Part shown: positions 17,580 through 25,799 of the stretch, piece by piece
Position numbering within the stretch: the first letter of the stretch is position 1
How the letters are laid out: each line of letters begins with the position of its first letter
DNA from: an uncultured Bacteroidota bacterium
GTDB taxonomy: Bacteria > Bacteroidota > Bacteroidia > Flavobacteriales > UBA7312
Direction of reading: 5' to 3'
Assembly: GCA_902580855.1 (NCBI GenBank)
Contig: CACHMF010000009.1
Coordinates: forward strand, 1-51,192
DNA length: 51,192 nt
Made by a program: the position numbers and the translations under genes
The notes under the pieces: model-generated
What the model saw: only the letters and a program-made list of their open reading frames with translations
The model's database searches: none
What the model was told of the DNA's origin: nothing

Positions 17580-18532
17580 TTCTTCATCAAATATCCTTGT
17601 ATATAATCTTTCACCCCTTCTTCTAAAGAAGTGAATTCGGTTTCATATCCGATGGCACGAAGCTTATCTATATTGGCTTCGGTAAAGTATTGGTATTTTT
17701 CTCGAATATCTTCTGGTGTATCGATAAATGAGATATTTGACTTTTTACCCATAGCACTAAAAGTAGCTGTAGCTAAATCCAAAAAAGTACGTGCTTTTCC
17801 TGTCCCTAAATTATACAAACCACTATCCTTGCGGTGATGCATGAAGAAATACAATACCTCAGCCACATCTTTTACATAAATGAAGTCACGCAATTGCTCA
17901 CCATCTTTGTAATCTTCATTGTGCGAGCGGAACAGCTTCATTGCTCCTGTTTCACTTACTTGATTAAAAGTATGCCACACCACAGAGGCCATGCGCCCTT
18001 TGTGGTTTTCGTTTGGACCATAAACATTGAAGAATTTTAATCCTGCCCAGAAATAAGGACGCTTGACTTCGGAGAGCATCCATTTATCAAATTTATTTTT
18101 AGAGACACCATAATGATTAAGTGGTTTTAACTTTTTTACCAATTCATGTTTATCCACAAAGCCGTGCTCACCGGTTCCATAAGTGGCTGCGGAAGAAGCA
18201 TACACCAATGGCAAACCGTATTTCACACATAATCGCCAAAGCTGTTGACTATAGTTCAGATTCAACTCATCTAAAATAGCAGTATCTAATTCGGCTGTAT
18301 CGGTTCTTGCTCCAAGGTGAAAAACAAACTGAATTTGCTTTTCATTTTCTTCTAACCAAGAAAAGAACTGGTCCCTATGAATTTTCTCACAATAAGTCAA
18401 ATTTTCCCAATTGGCTTTTTTGGATACTATAGAAAAGTCATCTACTAACACGACGTCCTCATAACCTTCTTGGTTAAGTTTTTGAACAAAAAAACTAGCG
18501 ATAAACCCTGCAGCTCCGGTTACTACAATCAT
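17576..18532 (-). CDS. hldD: ADP-L-glycero-D-manno-heptose 6-epimerase
   Basis: Extended SDR enzyme that makes the ADP-L,D-heptose used for LPS inner core. 318 residues. Visible: NAD(P)-binding VTGAAGFIASF (4-14), Asp-rich second strand VLVDDFS, HLGARTDT, catalytic SSAATYG with Ser/Tyr-x3-Lys at NHYGVSKNKFD, FFNVYGPNENHKGRMASVV and QLRDFIYVKDV, which are the HldD pattern rather than GalE. Four-base overlap with mqnD upstream, so it is the last gene of an mqnB-mqnD-hldD unit. The link to menaquinone genes is probably only shared transcription. Confidence 0.9.
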   Translation of the reverse strand: MIVVTGAAGFIASFFVQKLNQEGYEDVVLVDDFSIVSKKANWENLTYCEKIHRDQFFSWLEENEKQIQFVFHLGARTDTAELDTAILDELNLNYSQQLWRLCVKYGLPLVYASSAATYGTGEHGFVDKHELVKKLKPLNHYGVSKNKFDKWMLSEVKRPYFWAGLKFFNVYGPNENHKGRMASVVWHTFNQVSETGAMKLFRSHNEDYKDGEQLRDFIYVKDVAEVLYFFMHHRKDSGLYNLGTGKARTFLDLATATFSAMGKKSNISFIDTPEDIREKYQYFTEANIDKLRAIGYETEFTSLEEGVKDYIQGYLMKN

Positions 18533-19338
18533 AATACAAAGATATCATTCGTTTGAATTCCGTTACGCTTAAACAATTCTTCCACCGCCTGCTTCCCTTC
18601 CACACCTAAATCCAAAGAAAAATCATTCACATAAAGCTTGATGTGTTCATACATCACTTGTTCGTCCATCTCTTGCGCATAACATCGGATGTATTCACTC
18701 GGACTTTTTGGATGGTCAAAAGCATATTGTACTGAACGCTTCAATACCCTTTGCACTTTTTGCTGTACCTCCAAATGTAAATTTCGTTTTACCACAATAC
18801 CACCAAGCGGAATAGGAAGTCCTGTTTCTGTTTCCCAAAACGCACCTAAATCTTGAACTTTTTCTAACCCTTTTTCTTGGTATGTGAATCGATTTTCATG
18901 TATTATAAGTCCTGCATCTACTTCCCCACCTATCACTGCTTGTTCAATATCAGAAAAAAGCATTTCTAACTTATTCTGTAAATGCGGAAAAGCAATACTC
19001 AACAATAAATTAGCGGTCGTGTTTTTTCCTGGAATAGCAATTTTTGAATCGGCTGTAAGTGGAGTATTTCCTATTTTTTGAATCAATAAAGGGCCGCAAT
19101 GTCTACCCAGGGCAGAACCACTGTTTAATAAGGAATAATCCTGTACGCAATTTAAAAATGCGTGGTAACTTAGCTTCGTTACATCTAATTCGTTGTTCAA
19201 AGCGCGCTGATTAAGTGCCTCCACATCTTCCATCACCACTTCAAAATTCAATCCTTCTGTATCTACTTTGGCATGTACCAAGGCATCAAACATGAAGGTA
19301 TCATTTGGACAAGGCGAAAAACCTAGGGTAAGCTTCAT
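18529..19338 (-). CDS. mqnD: 1,4-dihydroxy-6-naphthoate synthase (futalosine pathway)
   Basis: Converts cyclic dehypoxanthine futalosine to 1,4-dihydroxy-6-naphthoate in the alternative menaquinone route. 269 residues; periplasmic-binding-protein fold. The start LGFSPCPNDTFMFDALVHA is diagnostic for MqnD, followed by VEALNQRALNNELDVTKLSYHAF, SGSALGRHCGPLLI, IPGKNTTANLLL and GGEVDAGLIIHE. Coupled by four-base overlaps to mqnB upstream and hldD downstream. Confidence 0.95.
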   Translation of the reverse strand: MKLTLGFSPCPNDTFMFDALVHAKVDTEGLNFEVVMEDVEALNQRALNNELDVTKLSYHAFLNCVQDYSLLNSGSALGRHCGPLLIQKIGNTPLTADSKIAIPGKNTTANLLLSIAFPHLQNKLEMLFSDIEQAVIGGEVDAGLIIHENRFTYQEKGLEKVQDLGAFWETETGLPIPLGGIVVKRNLHLEVQQKVQRVLKRSVQYAFDHPKSPSEYIRCYAQEMDEQVMYEHIKLYVNDFSLDLGVEGKQAVEELFKRNGIQTNDIFVL

Positions 19339-19907
19339 AATTCAGCTAAAAATTTTGTAAGTTCTTTATTCAAATTTTGTATTGCTAAAGGAATATCCCA
19401 ATTGGATTTATTGCGTTTTTCAACATAATTAGAGATTGCTCTAAGCTGCAAACAAGGTACTCCTGCATGTTGACAAGCCAACATGCAAGCCGCCCCTTCC
19501 ATACTTTCCACTTGTGGATTTAAGCGATGAACAATTTGTGAGATGGCTTTATCATCACCATGCACCGTATTTACTGTAATTCCTCTCACCGTTGGTAAGT
19601 TGGTTTTCGCTGACATCTCAACTACTGTGGTTACCTCTAAGCCCATTTCAATTGGACTTAAAAACTGACTACCATCTTGCGCGCCTATCTCAGAAAACTG
19701 GTCTTGCACCACCTCTACCACACTACCTAGTGGAATAGAGCGGTTAAAAGAACCTGCAATACCTGCATTAACCACTAAATCGTAATGCTTTTCCGTAAGT
19801 AATTTACTCACTGCAATGGCGGTCGCCACCATCCCTACTCCTGTTACCAAATGAGGATAATCCGTTTGTACTTCTTGTGTTGTTGCCGATACAATCAAAA
19901 CATTCAT
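19335..19907 (-). CDS. mqnB: futalosine hydrolase
   Basis: Nucleosidase that releases hypoxanthine from futalosine; sister enzyme to MTA/SAH nucleosidase. 190 residues. Visible: N-terminal strand MNVLIVSATTQEV, VNAGIAGSFN, VVEVVQDQFSEIGAQDG, the ESMEGAA motif that binds ribose, and the closing RAISNYVEKRNKSNWDIPLA, which separates futalosine hydrolases from MTA nucleosidase. First gene of the minus-strand unit. A TATCTTTG element ends just four bases before the ATG, so the transcript may be leaderless. Confidence 0.92.
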   Translation of the reverse strand: MNVLIVSATTQEVQTDYPHLVTGVGMVATAIAVSKLLTEKHYDLVVNAGIAGSFNRSIPLGSVVEVVQDQFSEIGAQDGSQFLSPIEMGLEVTTVVEMSAKTNLPTVRGITVNTVHGDDKAISQIVHRLNPQVESMEGAACMLACQHAGVPCLQLRAISNYVEKRNKSNWDIPLAIQNLNKELTKFLAEL

Positions 19908-19911
19908 GAAG

Positions 19912-19919
19912 CAAAGATA
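19912..19919 (-). promoter_or_regulatory. -7 element TAnnTTTG directly before mqnB
   Basis: On the minus strand TATCTTTG is separated from the mqnB ATG by only CTTC. Normal spacing from this element to the transcription start would put +1 at or near the A of the start codon. Confidence 0.45.
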
Positions 19920-19942
19920 TAAATCTCAGCTAGAGAAATGTG

Positions 19943-19950
19943 TATATTTG
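19943..19950 (+). promoter_or_regulatory. -7 element TAnnTTTG before the PTPS/QueD gene
   Basis: TATATTTG, 25 bases before the ATG at 19976, facing away from the mqnB element 23 bases to its left. It supports the 19976 start over an in-frame GTG at 19940, which would lie upstream of the promoter. Confidence 0.45.
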
Positions 19951-19975
19951 CAACCTTGTAATTAGCATTTTAAAG

Positions 19976-20386
19976 ATGATTCATATTACCAGAAGAGAAC
20001 TCTTTTGTGCCGCACACATGTTGCGAAATGAAAATTGGGATGACAAAAAGAACTTAGAAGTCTTTGGAAAATGTTCCAACCCAAACTGGCACGGACATAA
20101 TTTTGAACTGTTTGTAACAGTAAAAGGAGAAGTAAATCCTTTGACAGGATTCGTTATCAACCTAAAGGAATTAAGTAATCTGATAGAGAAAAAAGTCATT
20201 AAAAAAATAGACCATAAAAATATCAACTTAGATGTAGATTTTATGGCTGGAAAGATGGCTTCGACAGAAGTGCTAGCTATTGCTATTTGGGAACAGTTAG
20301 AAGCAGGTGTTCTAGAGTTGGGTGGCATCCTACACTGCGTAAAATTACAAGAGACAGAAAACAACTTTGTAGAATACTACGGATAA
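19976..20386 (+). CDS. 6-pyruvoyl-tetrahydropterin synthase / QueD family protein
   Basis: A 136-residue T-fold enzyme acting on dihydroneopterin triphosphate. Zinc ligands are His14 (CAAH), His39 and His41 (WHGHNF). The catalytic Cys33 is five residues before the HGH (CSNPNWHGH). In the published sorting of this family, CxxxHGH marks QueD (queuosine route) and C-x5-HGH marks true 6-pyruvoyl-tetrahydropterin synthase, so the spacing here favours a tetrahydrobiopterin-type activity. It shares one base with folE (TAATG), whose product is its substrate, which fits either route. The final catalytic ending [15 protein letters not shown] is typical. I leave the symbol blank because ptps and queD cannot be told apart with certainty. 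Confidence 0.88.
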   Translation: MIHITRRELFCAAHMLRNENWDDKKNLEVFGKCSNPNWHGHNFELFVTVKGEVNPLTGFVINLKELSNLIEKKVIKKIDHKNINLDVDFMAGKMASTEVLAIAIWEQLEAGVLELGGILHCVKLQETENNFVEYYG

Positions 20387-20982
20387 TGTATAAAAAAGAG
20401 GAAGTTTACGATTCAAAAATCATTGACAGCTTAAAGGAAAAGTACGAAGTGATTTTAGAAGAAATTGGAGAAGATCCAAACCGTGAGGGCTTATTAAAAA
20501 CACCGGAGCGTGTAGCAAAAGCAATGCAGTACCTAACACATGGTTACAACACCGATCCTTCTGAAATTTTAAAGTCGGCCATGTTTGCCGAAGATTATAA
20601 TCAAATGGTTTTGGTAAAAGACATTGAGCTATACTCTTTATGCGAACACCATATGTTACCATTTTTCGGAAAAGCACACATAGCCTACATTCCAAATGGA
20701 TACATTGTAGGACTCAGTAAAATACCAAGAGTAGTTGATGCTTTTTCAAGAAGATTACAAGTACAGGAGCGATTAACCAATGAAATTCGTGATTGCATTG
20801 AAGAAACATTAAAGCCAAAAGGTGTTGCTGTAGTAATTGAAGCGAAACACCTTTGTATGCAAATGCGCGGTGTACAAAAACAAAACTCAGCTACAACAAC
20901 CTCTGCCTTTTCAGGCGCTTTTATGGAAAGCGAAAAAACAAGAGCAGAATTCATGAACTTGATTTCTGTTAATTTATCATAA
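20386..20982 (+). CDS. folE: GTP cyclohydrolase I
   Basis: Makes 7,8-dihydroneopterin triphosphate from GTP, the entry step to folate, biopterin and queuosine. 198 residues from the ATG at 20386; the longer frame from 20287 lies in the upstream gene. Type IA marks: [18 protein letters not shown], zinc ligands in [22 protein letters not shown] and [12 protein letters not shown], and [22 protein letters not shown]. The intact Cys-His-Cys set says zinc-dependent enzyme. Coupled to the PTPS/QueD-family gene. Confidence 0.96.
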   Translation: MYKKEEVYDSKIIDSLKEKYEVILEEIGEDPNREGLLKTPERVAKAMQYLTHGYNTDPSEILKSAMFAEDYNQMVLVKDIELYSLCEHHMLPFFGKAHIAYIPNGYIVGLSKIPRVVDAFSRRLQVQERLTNEIRDCIEETLKPKGVAVVIEAKHLCMQMRGVQKQNSATTTSAFSGAFMESEKTRAEFMNLISVNLS

Positions 20983-20988
20983 ATTAAC

Positions 20989-21016
20989 AACTAGTAACTA
21001 AAAACTAGCAACTAAA
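20989..21016 (+). repeat. tandem 14-bp repeat before fabD
   Basis: AACTAGTAACTAAA is followed at once by AACTAGCAACTAAA, one mismatch in 14. It fills most of the folE-fabD gap and could be replication slippage; no inverted repeat or T-run makes it a terminator. Confidence 0.7.
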
Positions 21017-21023
21017 TAAATCT

Positions 21024-21905
21024 ATGAAAGCATATGTTTTCCCTGGACAAGGGGCACAATTTTCAGGCATGGGCAAAGAACTTTACGAAGGATTTGAGCT
21101 GGCTGAAGAACTTTTTGAAAAAGCCAATGATATCCTTGGTTTCCGTATTACAGACATCATGTTTGAAGGAACAGCGGATGAGTTAAAAGAAACTAAGGTA
21201 ACACAACCGGCCATTTTTTTACACTCAGTTGTTTTATCTAAAGTACTGGGTGACTCTTTTCAACCAAAAATGGTAGCAGGACACTCTTTAGGTGAATTTT
21301 CTGCTTTAGTTGCAGCAAGCTACTTAACTTTTGACGATGGACTTAAATTGGTATCACAAAGAGCGATAGCCATGCAAAAAGCTTGTGAAGCCAACCCATC
21401 AACTATGGCTGCTATCTTAGGACTGGAAGATGAAGTAGTAGAACAAATATGCAATAGTATTGATAAAGTTGTAGTAGCCGCTAATTATAACTGCCCTGGC
21501 CAATTGGTTATTTCAGGAAGTAATGAAGCAATTGCTGAAGCTTGTATAAAGCTAAATGAAGCAGGCGCAAGAAGAGCACTACAACTTCCTGTTGGAGGAG
21601 CATTTCACTCCCCATTAATGGAGCCTGCTCGAGTTGAATTGGAAACAGCCATCAACAACACTTCTTTCAACGAAGGAATATGCCCTGTTTACCAAAATGT
21701 AACAGCAAGTTCTGTTATTAAACCAGAAGAAATTAAAGGAAATCTTGTGAAGCAATTAACTGCTCCTGTACGCTGGACACAATCAATGCAAGCTATGATT
21801 GCTGATGGCGCTACATCTGTTACAGAAATCGGTCCTGGAAAAGTTTTACAAGGATTATTCAAAAAATTAGATCGTGATTTCCCAACAGAAAGTGCCGCAC
21901 TATAA
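21024..21905 (+). CDS. fabD: malonyl-CoA:acyl carrier protein transacylase
   Basis: Loads malonate on ACP for fatty acid synthesis. 293 residues. Visible: FPGQGAQFSGMGKEL start, Gln of the oxyanion hole in that loop, nucleophile Ser in GHSLGEFSALVAA, Arg in SQRAIAMQ, catalytic His in GGAFHSPLMEPA, and TEIGPGKVLQGL near the end. Full length. Follows folE by 41 bases with a tandem repeat between; its last six bases overlap the 3' end of the minus-strand phosphatase gene. Confidence 0.96.
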   Translation: MKAYVFPGQGAQFSGMGKELYEGFELAEELFEKANDILGFRITDIMFEGTADELKETKVTQPAIFLHSVVLSKVLGDSFQPKMVAGHSLGEFSALVAASYLTFDDGLKLVSQRAIAMQKACEANPSTMAAILGLEDEVVEQICNSIDKVVVAANYNCPGQLVISGSNEAIAEACIKLNEAGARRALQLPVGGAFHSPLMEPARVELETAINNTSFNEGICPVYQNVTASSVIKPEEIKGNLVKQLTAPVRWTQSMQAMIADGATSVTEIGPGKVLQGLFKKLDRDFPTESAAL

Positions 21906-22637
21906 AGTGTGATTAAGGAGTTTTCCGCTCTCTACTAAATGATGCCAGGCCTTTGTGGTCTGGCATTTTTCGTAGATAGTAGCATGACCCATATTATGGC
22001 AATCAGTGCCTACAAAGTTTATGAGTTCTTTCTCAATCATCATGTTAGCTTTGTTTTGTACATCCGTACCATAGTGACCAATTAATGAAAGTAGGTTTAA
22101 CTGCATAAATACCGAGCGACTTTGCAAATCTTCATAGTCTTCCATATTCATAAATGAATATCGTTCCGGATGAGCTAATATGACTTTATAACCTTCTAGC
22201 TGTAATTGAAAAATCATTTTTTTAAAGTTCGGTGGAGCTTCCAAAAAAGACGTTTCAACCAAAATATAGTTATCACTAAAAGTAAGTAGATTACCAGCTT
22301 TTATCTTTTCCTCAAACTCATAATCCAAATAGTATTCAGCAGCAGCTTCTATTTCTACGCTAATATTTTGTTTTTGCAATTCAGTACGAACAAGCTCTAA
22401 ACCACCCAATATTGTTTTACTAGTGTTTTTATAAAAATCATTCATAACATGGGGTGTTGTAATGACTTTCTGAAAGCCCAACTCATGTAGAACTTTTATC
22501 ATATTGATGGATTCTTCTAAACTAATAGCTCCATCATCAATAGCTGGAATTAAATGTGAATGCATATCGGTTTTTAAGCAGTCGAAACCAATGGGGTCTA
22601 ATGGTTTTTCAAACCACTTTTTAAACCATTTTACCAT
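21900..22637 (-). CDS. PHP-domain tyrosine-protein phosphatase, CpsB/YwqE family
   Basis: A 245-residue metal-dependent phosphatase of the capsule-regulation type. PHP motifs: TDMHSHLIPAIDDGA (metal-binding HxH), TTPHVMNDFY, EAAAEYY (Glu ligand), LAHPERYSFM and GTDCHNMG (Asp-x-His). In Gram-positive bacteria this family dephosphorylates the tyrosine kinase that controls exopolysaccharide synthesis; in Bacteroidota it commonly sits by polysaccharide genes. Here its start overlaps the rfbB stop by one base, which supports a polysaccharide role. No cognate kinase is in the window. Confidence 0.87.
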   Translation of the reverse strand: MVKWFKKWFEKPLDPIGFDCLKTDMHSHLIPAIDDGAISLEESINMIKVLHELGFQKVITTPHVMNDFYKNTSKTILGGLELVRTELQKQNISVEIEAAAEYYLDYEFEEKIKAGNLLTFSDNYILVETSFLEAPPNFKKMIFQLQLEGYKVILAHPERYSFMNMEDYEDLQSRSVFMQLNLLSLIGHYGTDVQNKANMMIEKELINFVGTDCHNMGHATIYEKCQTTKAWHHLVESGKLLNHTL

Positions 22638-23683
22638 CAGCTGTATTGCTCTTTATAATAGTTTTGATATTCACCTGAAGTCACTCTATCCAACCACTCT
22701 TGATTGTTTAGATACCAATCTACTGTTTTACTCAACCCTTCTTCAAATTGCAAAGATGGTTCCCAGCCCAATTCTTTATTTATTTTACCTGCATCAATCG
22801 CGTAACGCTTATCATGCCCAGGGCGATCTTTCACATAGGTGATGAGTTTTTCGGCAGAACCTTGTTCTCTGCCCAATTTCTCATCCATAACTTTGCAAAG
22901 TAATTTTATAAGATCAATATTTTTCCACTCGTTAAAACCACCAATATTGTAAGTATCACCTTGTTTTCCCTTGTGATAAATAAGATCTATTGCTCTGGCA
23001 TGATCAACTACATACAGCCAATCACGTGTAAACAATCCATCGCCATACACTGGTAATGCTTTGTTATAGCGAATGTTATTGATAAATAACGGCAACAATT
23101 TTTCAGGAAATTGATTTTCCCCATAATTATTAGAGCAGTTTGAAATCACATATGGCAAACTGTATGTATTTCCATAAGCTCGGACAAAGTGATCAGAACT
23201 TGCTTTTGAAGAGGAATAGGGCGACTGCGGATCATAAGGTGTATCTTCTAAAAAGAAACCTGTTTGTCCCAAAGAACCATATACCTCATCAGTGGAAACA
23301 TGATAAAAAAGTTTTCCCTTTTCCTTTCCTTTCCATAGATTGCGAGCAGCATTTAATAGGTTAACAGTCCCTACTACATTGGTCATGATAAATTCCATTG
23401 GATTAGTGATAGAACGATCCACATGCGATTCTGCAGCAAGGTGCACTACCCCATCAAATTGGTATCTATCAAAAAGTTGACTGATACAAGACTCATCTAC
23501 AATATCCCCTTTTTCAAAAATATAGTTTGGCGCGTTTTCAATATCCTTTAAGTTTTCCAAGTTACCTGCATAGGTCAATTTATCTAAGTTCACAATTTGA
23601 TAGTCAGGATATTTATTCACAAACAACCGTACTACATGCGAACCAATAAAACCTGCCCCTCCTGTTATTAAAATTGTTTTCAT
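22637..23683 (-). CDS. rfbB: dTDP-glucose 4,6-dehydratase
   Basis: SDR enzyme that makes dTDP-4-keto-6-deoxyglucose for rhamnose and other deoxysugars in LPS or capsule. 348 residues. Visible: ITGGAGFIGSHVVRLF (5-20), HLAAESHVDRSI, STDEVYGSLG, catalytic YSSSKASSDHFVRAYGNTY (Tyr-x3-Lys), NCSNNYGENQFPEKLLPL, and DRPGHDKRYAIDAGKI, all diagnostic of RmlB/RfbB. Other rml genes are not nearby. First gene of a two-gene unit, with a TATATTTG element 19 bases ahead of the start. Confidence 0.95.
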   Translation of the reverse strand: MKTILITGGAGFIGSHVVRLFVNKYPDYQIVNLDKLTYAGNLENLKDIENAPNYIFEKGDIVDESCISQLFDRYQFDGVVHLAAESHVDRSITNPMEFIMTNVVGTVNLLNAARNLWKGKEKGKLFYHVSTDEVYGSLGQTGFFLEDTPYDPQSPYSSSKASSDHFVRAYGNTYSLPYVISNCSNNYGENQFPEKLLPLFINNIRYNKALPVYGDGLFTRDWLYVVDHARAIDLIYHKGKQGDTYNIGGFNEWKNIDLIKLLCKVMDEKLGREQGSAEKLITYVKDRPGHDKRYAIDAGKINKELGWEPSLQFEEGLSKTVDWYLNNQEWLDRVTSGEYQNYYKEQYS

Positions 23684-23702
23684 AGTACTTGTTGATGAAG
23701 TC

Positions 23703-23710
23703 CAAATATA
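23703..23710 (-). promoter_or_regulatory. -7 element TAnnTTTG upstream of rfbB
   Basis: TATATTTG on the minus strand, 19 bases before the rfbB ATG. No TTG at the -33 spacing. Confidence 0.45.
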
Positions 23711-23779
23711 GCTAATAAATCGTATTTTTTATCGATAAGCACTGGAGGATTTATTACTTTAGCCCCAAGGAATTTTCAG

Positions 23780-24508
23780 ATGAAAAAAAGCGTATTTATA
23801 CTTATTTACCTTTGCATAAACAGCTTATTTGCACAAAGCAATGATCCGGTCACTATAATTAATCCACATTACAGTTTACAGAAAGCTGCACTAGATATGG
23901 CTGACAACTACGGCATGAGCTCTGGACTAGGTTTAGATTTCATAAAAATCACCAAGAACAACTTTGTTTGGGGAGTGGGAACTCAATTCATTTTTGGAAG
24001 CAACATTAAAGACACCACTCTCTTAGTTCATCTAATGGACAACAGAGGAAATATCTTTGGTGATAATGGGGAAATATCCAGCATTACTCTATTCGAAAGG
24101 GGTTATCATTTTTCGTTTAAAGGCGGTTATTTTTATCCACTTATCGATAATACCAAAGGGCTAATTGCTTTAGGTGGTTTTGGTTTTATGCAGCATAAAA
24201 TCAGAATTCAAGTAGAAACCAATAATGTGCCGAATTTAGAAGATGAATATTTGAAAATGTACGATGGACTCAGCAATGGATTAAGCGCCAGTTTATTTAT
24301 TGGTTGGATGCACATGAGTGACAAAGGTAAAGGACATTTTTATGCAGGATTAGATTTAAATAATGGCTTCACTCAAAACCGCAGAAACTACAACTACAAT
24401 GTTAATGGTCCGATCACGAAACTAAGAAACGATTTACTGATAGGACTCAAGCTAGGATGGGTCATACCAATTAGTAAACGCACTAATCAAGAGTTTTACT
24501 ACAACTAA
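23780..24508 (+). CDS. uncharacterised exported protein, probably outer-membrane beta-barrel
   Basis: 242 residues with a signal peptide (SVFILIYLCINSLFAQ, cleavage near Q19). The mature part has alternating hydrophobic strands ending in aromatic residues and Gly-rich turns (LGLDFIKI, FVWGVGTQFIFGS, YHFSFKGGYFYPL, LIALGGFGFMQHK, LSASLFIGWMHMS, FYAGLDLNNGF, LLIGLKLGWVIPI), the pattern of a small outer-membrane barrel of roughly eight to ten strands. I do not recognise a named family. Its stop overlaps the waaA start by one base, so it may serve LPS or envelope assembly, but this is only context. Confidence 0.75.
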   Translation: MKKSVFILIYLCINSLFAQSNDPVTIINPHYSLQKAALDMADNYGMSSGLGLDFIKITKNNFVWGVGTQFIFGSNIKDTTLLVHLMDNRGNIFGDNGEISSITLFERGYHFSFKGGYFYPLIDNTKGLIALGGFGFMQHKIRIQVETNNVPNLEDEYLKMYDGLSNGLSASLFIGWMHMSDKGKGHFYAGLDLNNGFTQNRRNYNYNVNGPITKLRNDLLIGLKLGWVIPISKRTNQEFYYN

Positions 24509-25659
24509 TGCTTTACACTTTGGGCATATGGATTTACGAGCTTGGTATTCGCTTAGCTAGTTTATGGAACCCCAAAGCTAAAGCTTTTATAAATGGAAGA
24601 AAAGAGAGTTTTAGTAACTTACCAGAAGGAGCTATTTGGATGCACTGCGCCTCTTTAGGTGAGTTTGAGCAAGGCCGCACCTTACTAGAATATATCAAAA
24701 AGGAAAAGCCTGAAGAAAAGATTTTAATCACTTTCTACTCTCCTTCAGGGTATGAAAATGCACAAATAGAAGGAATAGCCGATGCTGTTCGCTACCTTCC
24801 ATTAGATTATCCACTAAGAATAAAAAGATGGGTAACTATCTTACAACCACAATGCTTACTATTGGTGAAAAACGATCTATGGCCCAATCTATTAAAAGCC
24901 ACAAAAGGAGAAAATGTTCCAACTCATATCATTTCAGGGCGATTTTCTCCAAAACAAAAACACTTAAAATGGATGCAACAGCCACTAAAAGGAATCACCC
25001 ATTTTTGGGTGCAAGATGAAACCTCTGCAAAACACATACGATCTTTTGGTATTAAGCAGATAACAGTAGTTGGAGATAGCCGATTTGATAGGGTTTACGC
25101 AAATGTCAAAAATAATAGGGATCTCCCGCTTATCCAAACATTTAAAGGAAAAGAGAAATTGGTAGTTATGGGCAGTACTTGGCCTGTAGACATCTCACTT
25201 TTAGAAGAAAAACCAACTTACAAACTAATTGTAGCACCACACGATTTAAAGTACGTTCCTGATATAAAAAAGCAATTAAAAGGATTGCTTTACAGCCAAG
25301 CAAATGAAGGCAATGTAAGAGATCATCAAGTTCTCATTATAGATAACATTGGGTTGTTGGCAAGCATTTACAAATATGCTGATGTAGCTTATATAGGTGG
25401 TGCTTATGGCAGTGGTTTGCACAATATTTTAGAAGCAGCTGCATATGGCTGTCCTTTACTGTTTGGACCCAAGTATCATAACTTTCCAGAAGCAGCAGAA
25501 CTAATAGGAGTTGGTGGTGCTATAAGCATCAATAATAAAAAAACATTCCAAAAAGCTATTTCCTATTATTTCGACAAAGCTCCAAAAGATGATATTCTAC
25601 AATATTGCGAAAGTAAAAGAGGGGCTAGCGAAAAAATGTGGCAAGGAATATTTAACTAA
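24508..25659 (+). CDS. waaA: 3-deoxy-D-manno-octulosonic acid transferase
   Basis: GT30 enzyme that adds Kdo to lipid A at the inner membrane. 383 residues, a little short of the 410-430 of proteobacterial forms. Visible: an N-terminal hydrophobic anchor (LYTLGIWIYELGIRLASLW), WMHCASLGEFEQG with the catalytic Glu, LITFYSPSGYE, YLPLDYP, NDLWPNLL (replacing ETELWPN), GDSRFDRV, and the GT-B C-terminal motif YIGGAYGSGLHNILEAAAYGCPLLFGP. Coupled to the preceding barrel protein by a one-base overlap. Confidence 0.93.
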   Translation: MLYTLGIWIYELGIRLASLWNPKAKAFINGRKESFSNLPEGAIWMHCASLGEFEQGRTLLEYIKKEKPEEKILITFYSPSGYENAQIEGIADAVRYLPLDYPLRIKRWVTILQPQCLLLVKNDLWPNLLKATKGENVPTHIISGRFSPKQKHLKWMQQPLKGITHFWVQDETSAKHIRSFGIKQITVVGDSRFDRVYANVKNNRDLPLIQTFKGKEKLVVMGSTWPVDISLLEEKPTYKLIVAPHDLKYVPDIKKQLKGLLYSQANEGNVRDHQVLIIDNIGLLASIYKYADVAYIGGAYGSGLHNILEAAAYGCPLLFGPKYHNFPEAAELIGVGGAISINNKKTFQKAISYYFDKAPKDDILQYCESKRGASEKMWQGIFN

Positions 25660-25731
25660 TTCACTTAGCCAATCTTAGATGTTTTTTCATTTTGATGCTC
25701 AAAATTATTGAAGTTTAAAAAATACTATTTC

Positions 25732-25756
25732 TTGATTCATTTTAATCAATTTTTTT
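25732..25756 (+). terminator. weak AT-rich hairpin with T-run after waaA
   Basis: TTGATT (25732-25737) can pair with AATCAA (25744-25749), followed by seven T. Only one G-C pair, so termination strength is doubtful. The 140-base waaA/25800 gap shows nothing else but a near-consensus TATCTTTA at 25771-25778. Confidence 0.35.
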
Positions 25757-25799
25757 AAGTCTTTCTTTTTATCTTTATACATAATTATAATCTTGAAAT

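Noticed and set aside
20287-20385. Upstream extension of folE
   Set aside because: Basic, Arg-rich residues with no family match; they overlap the PTPS gene, and ATG 20386 gives the normal start.
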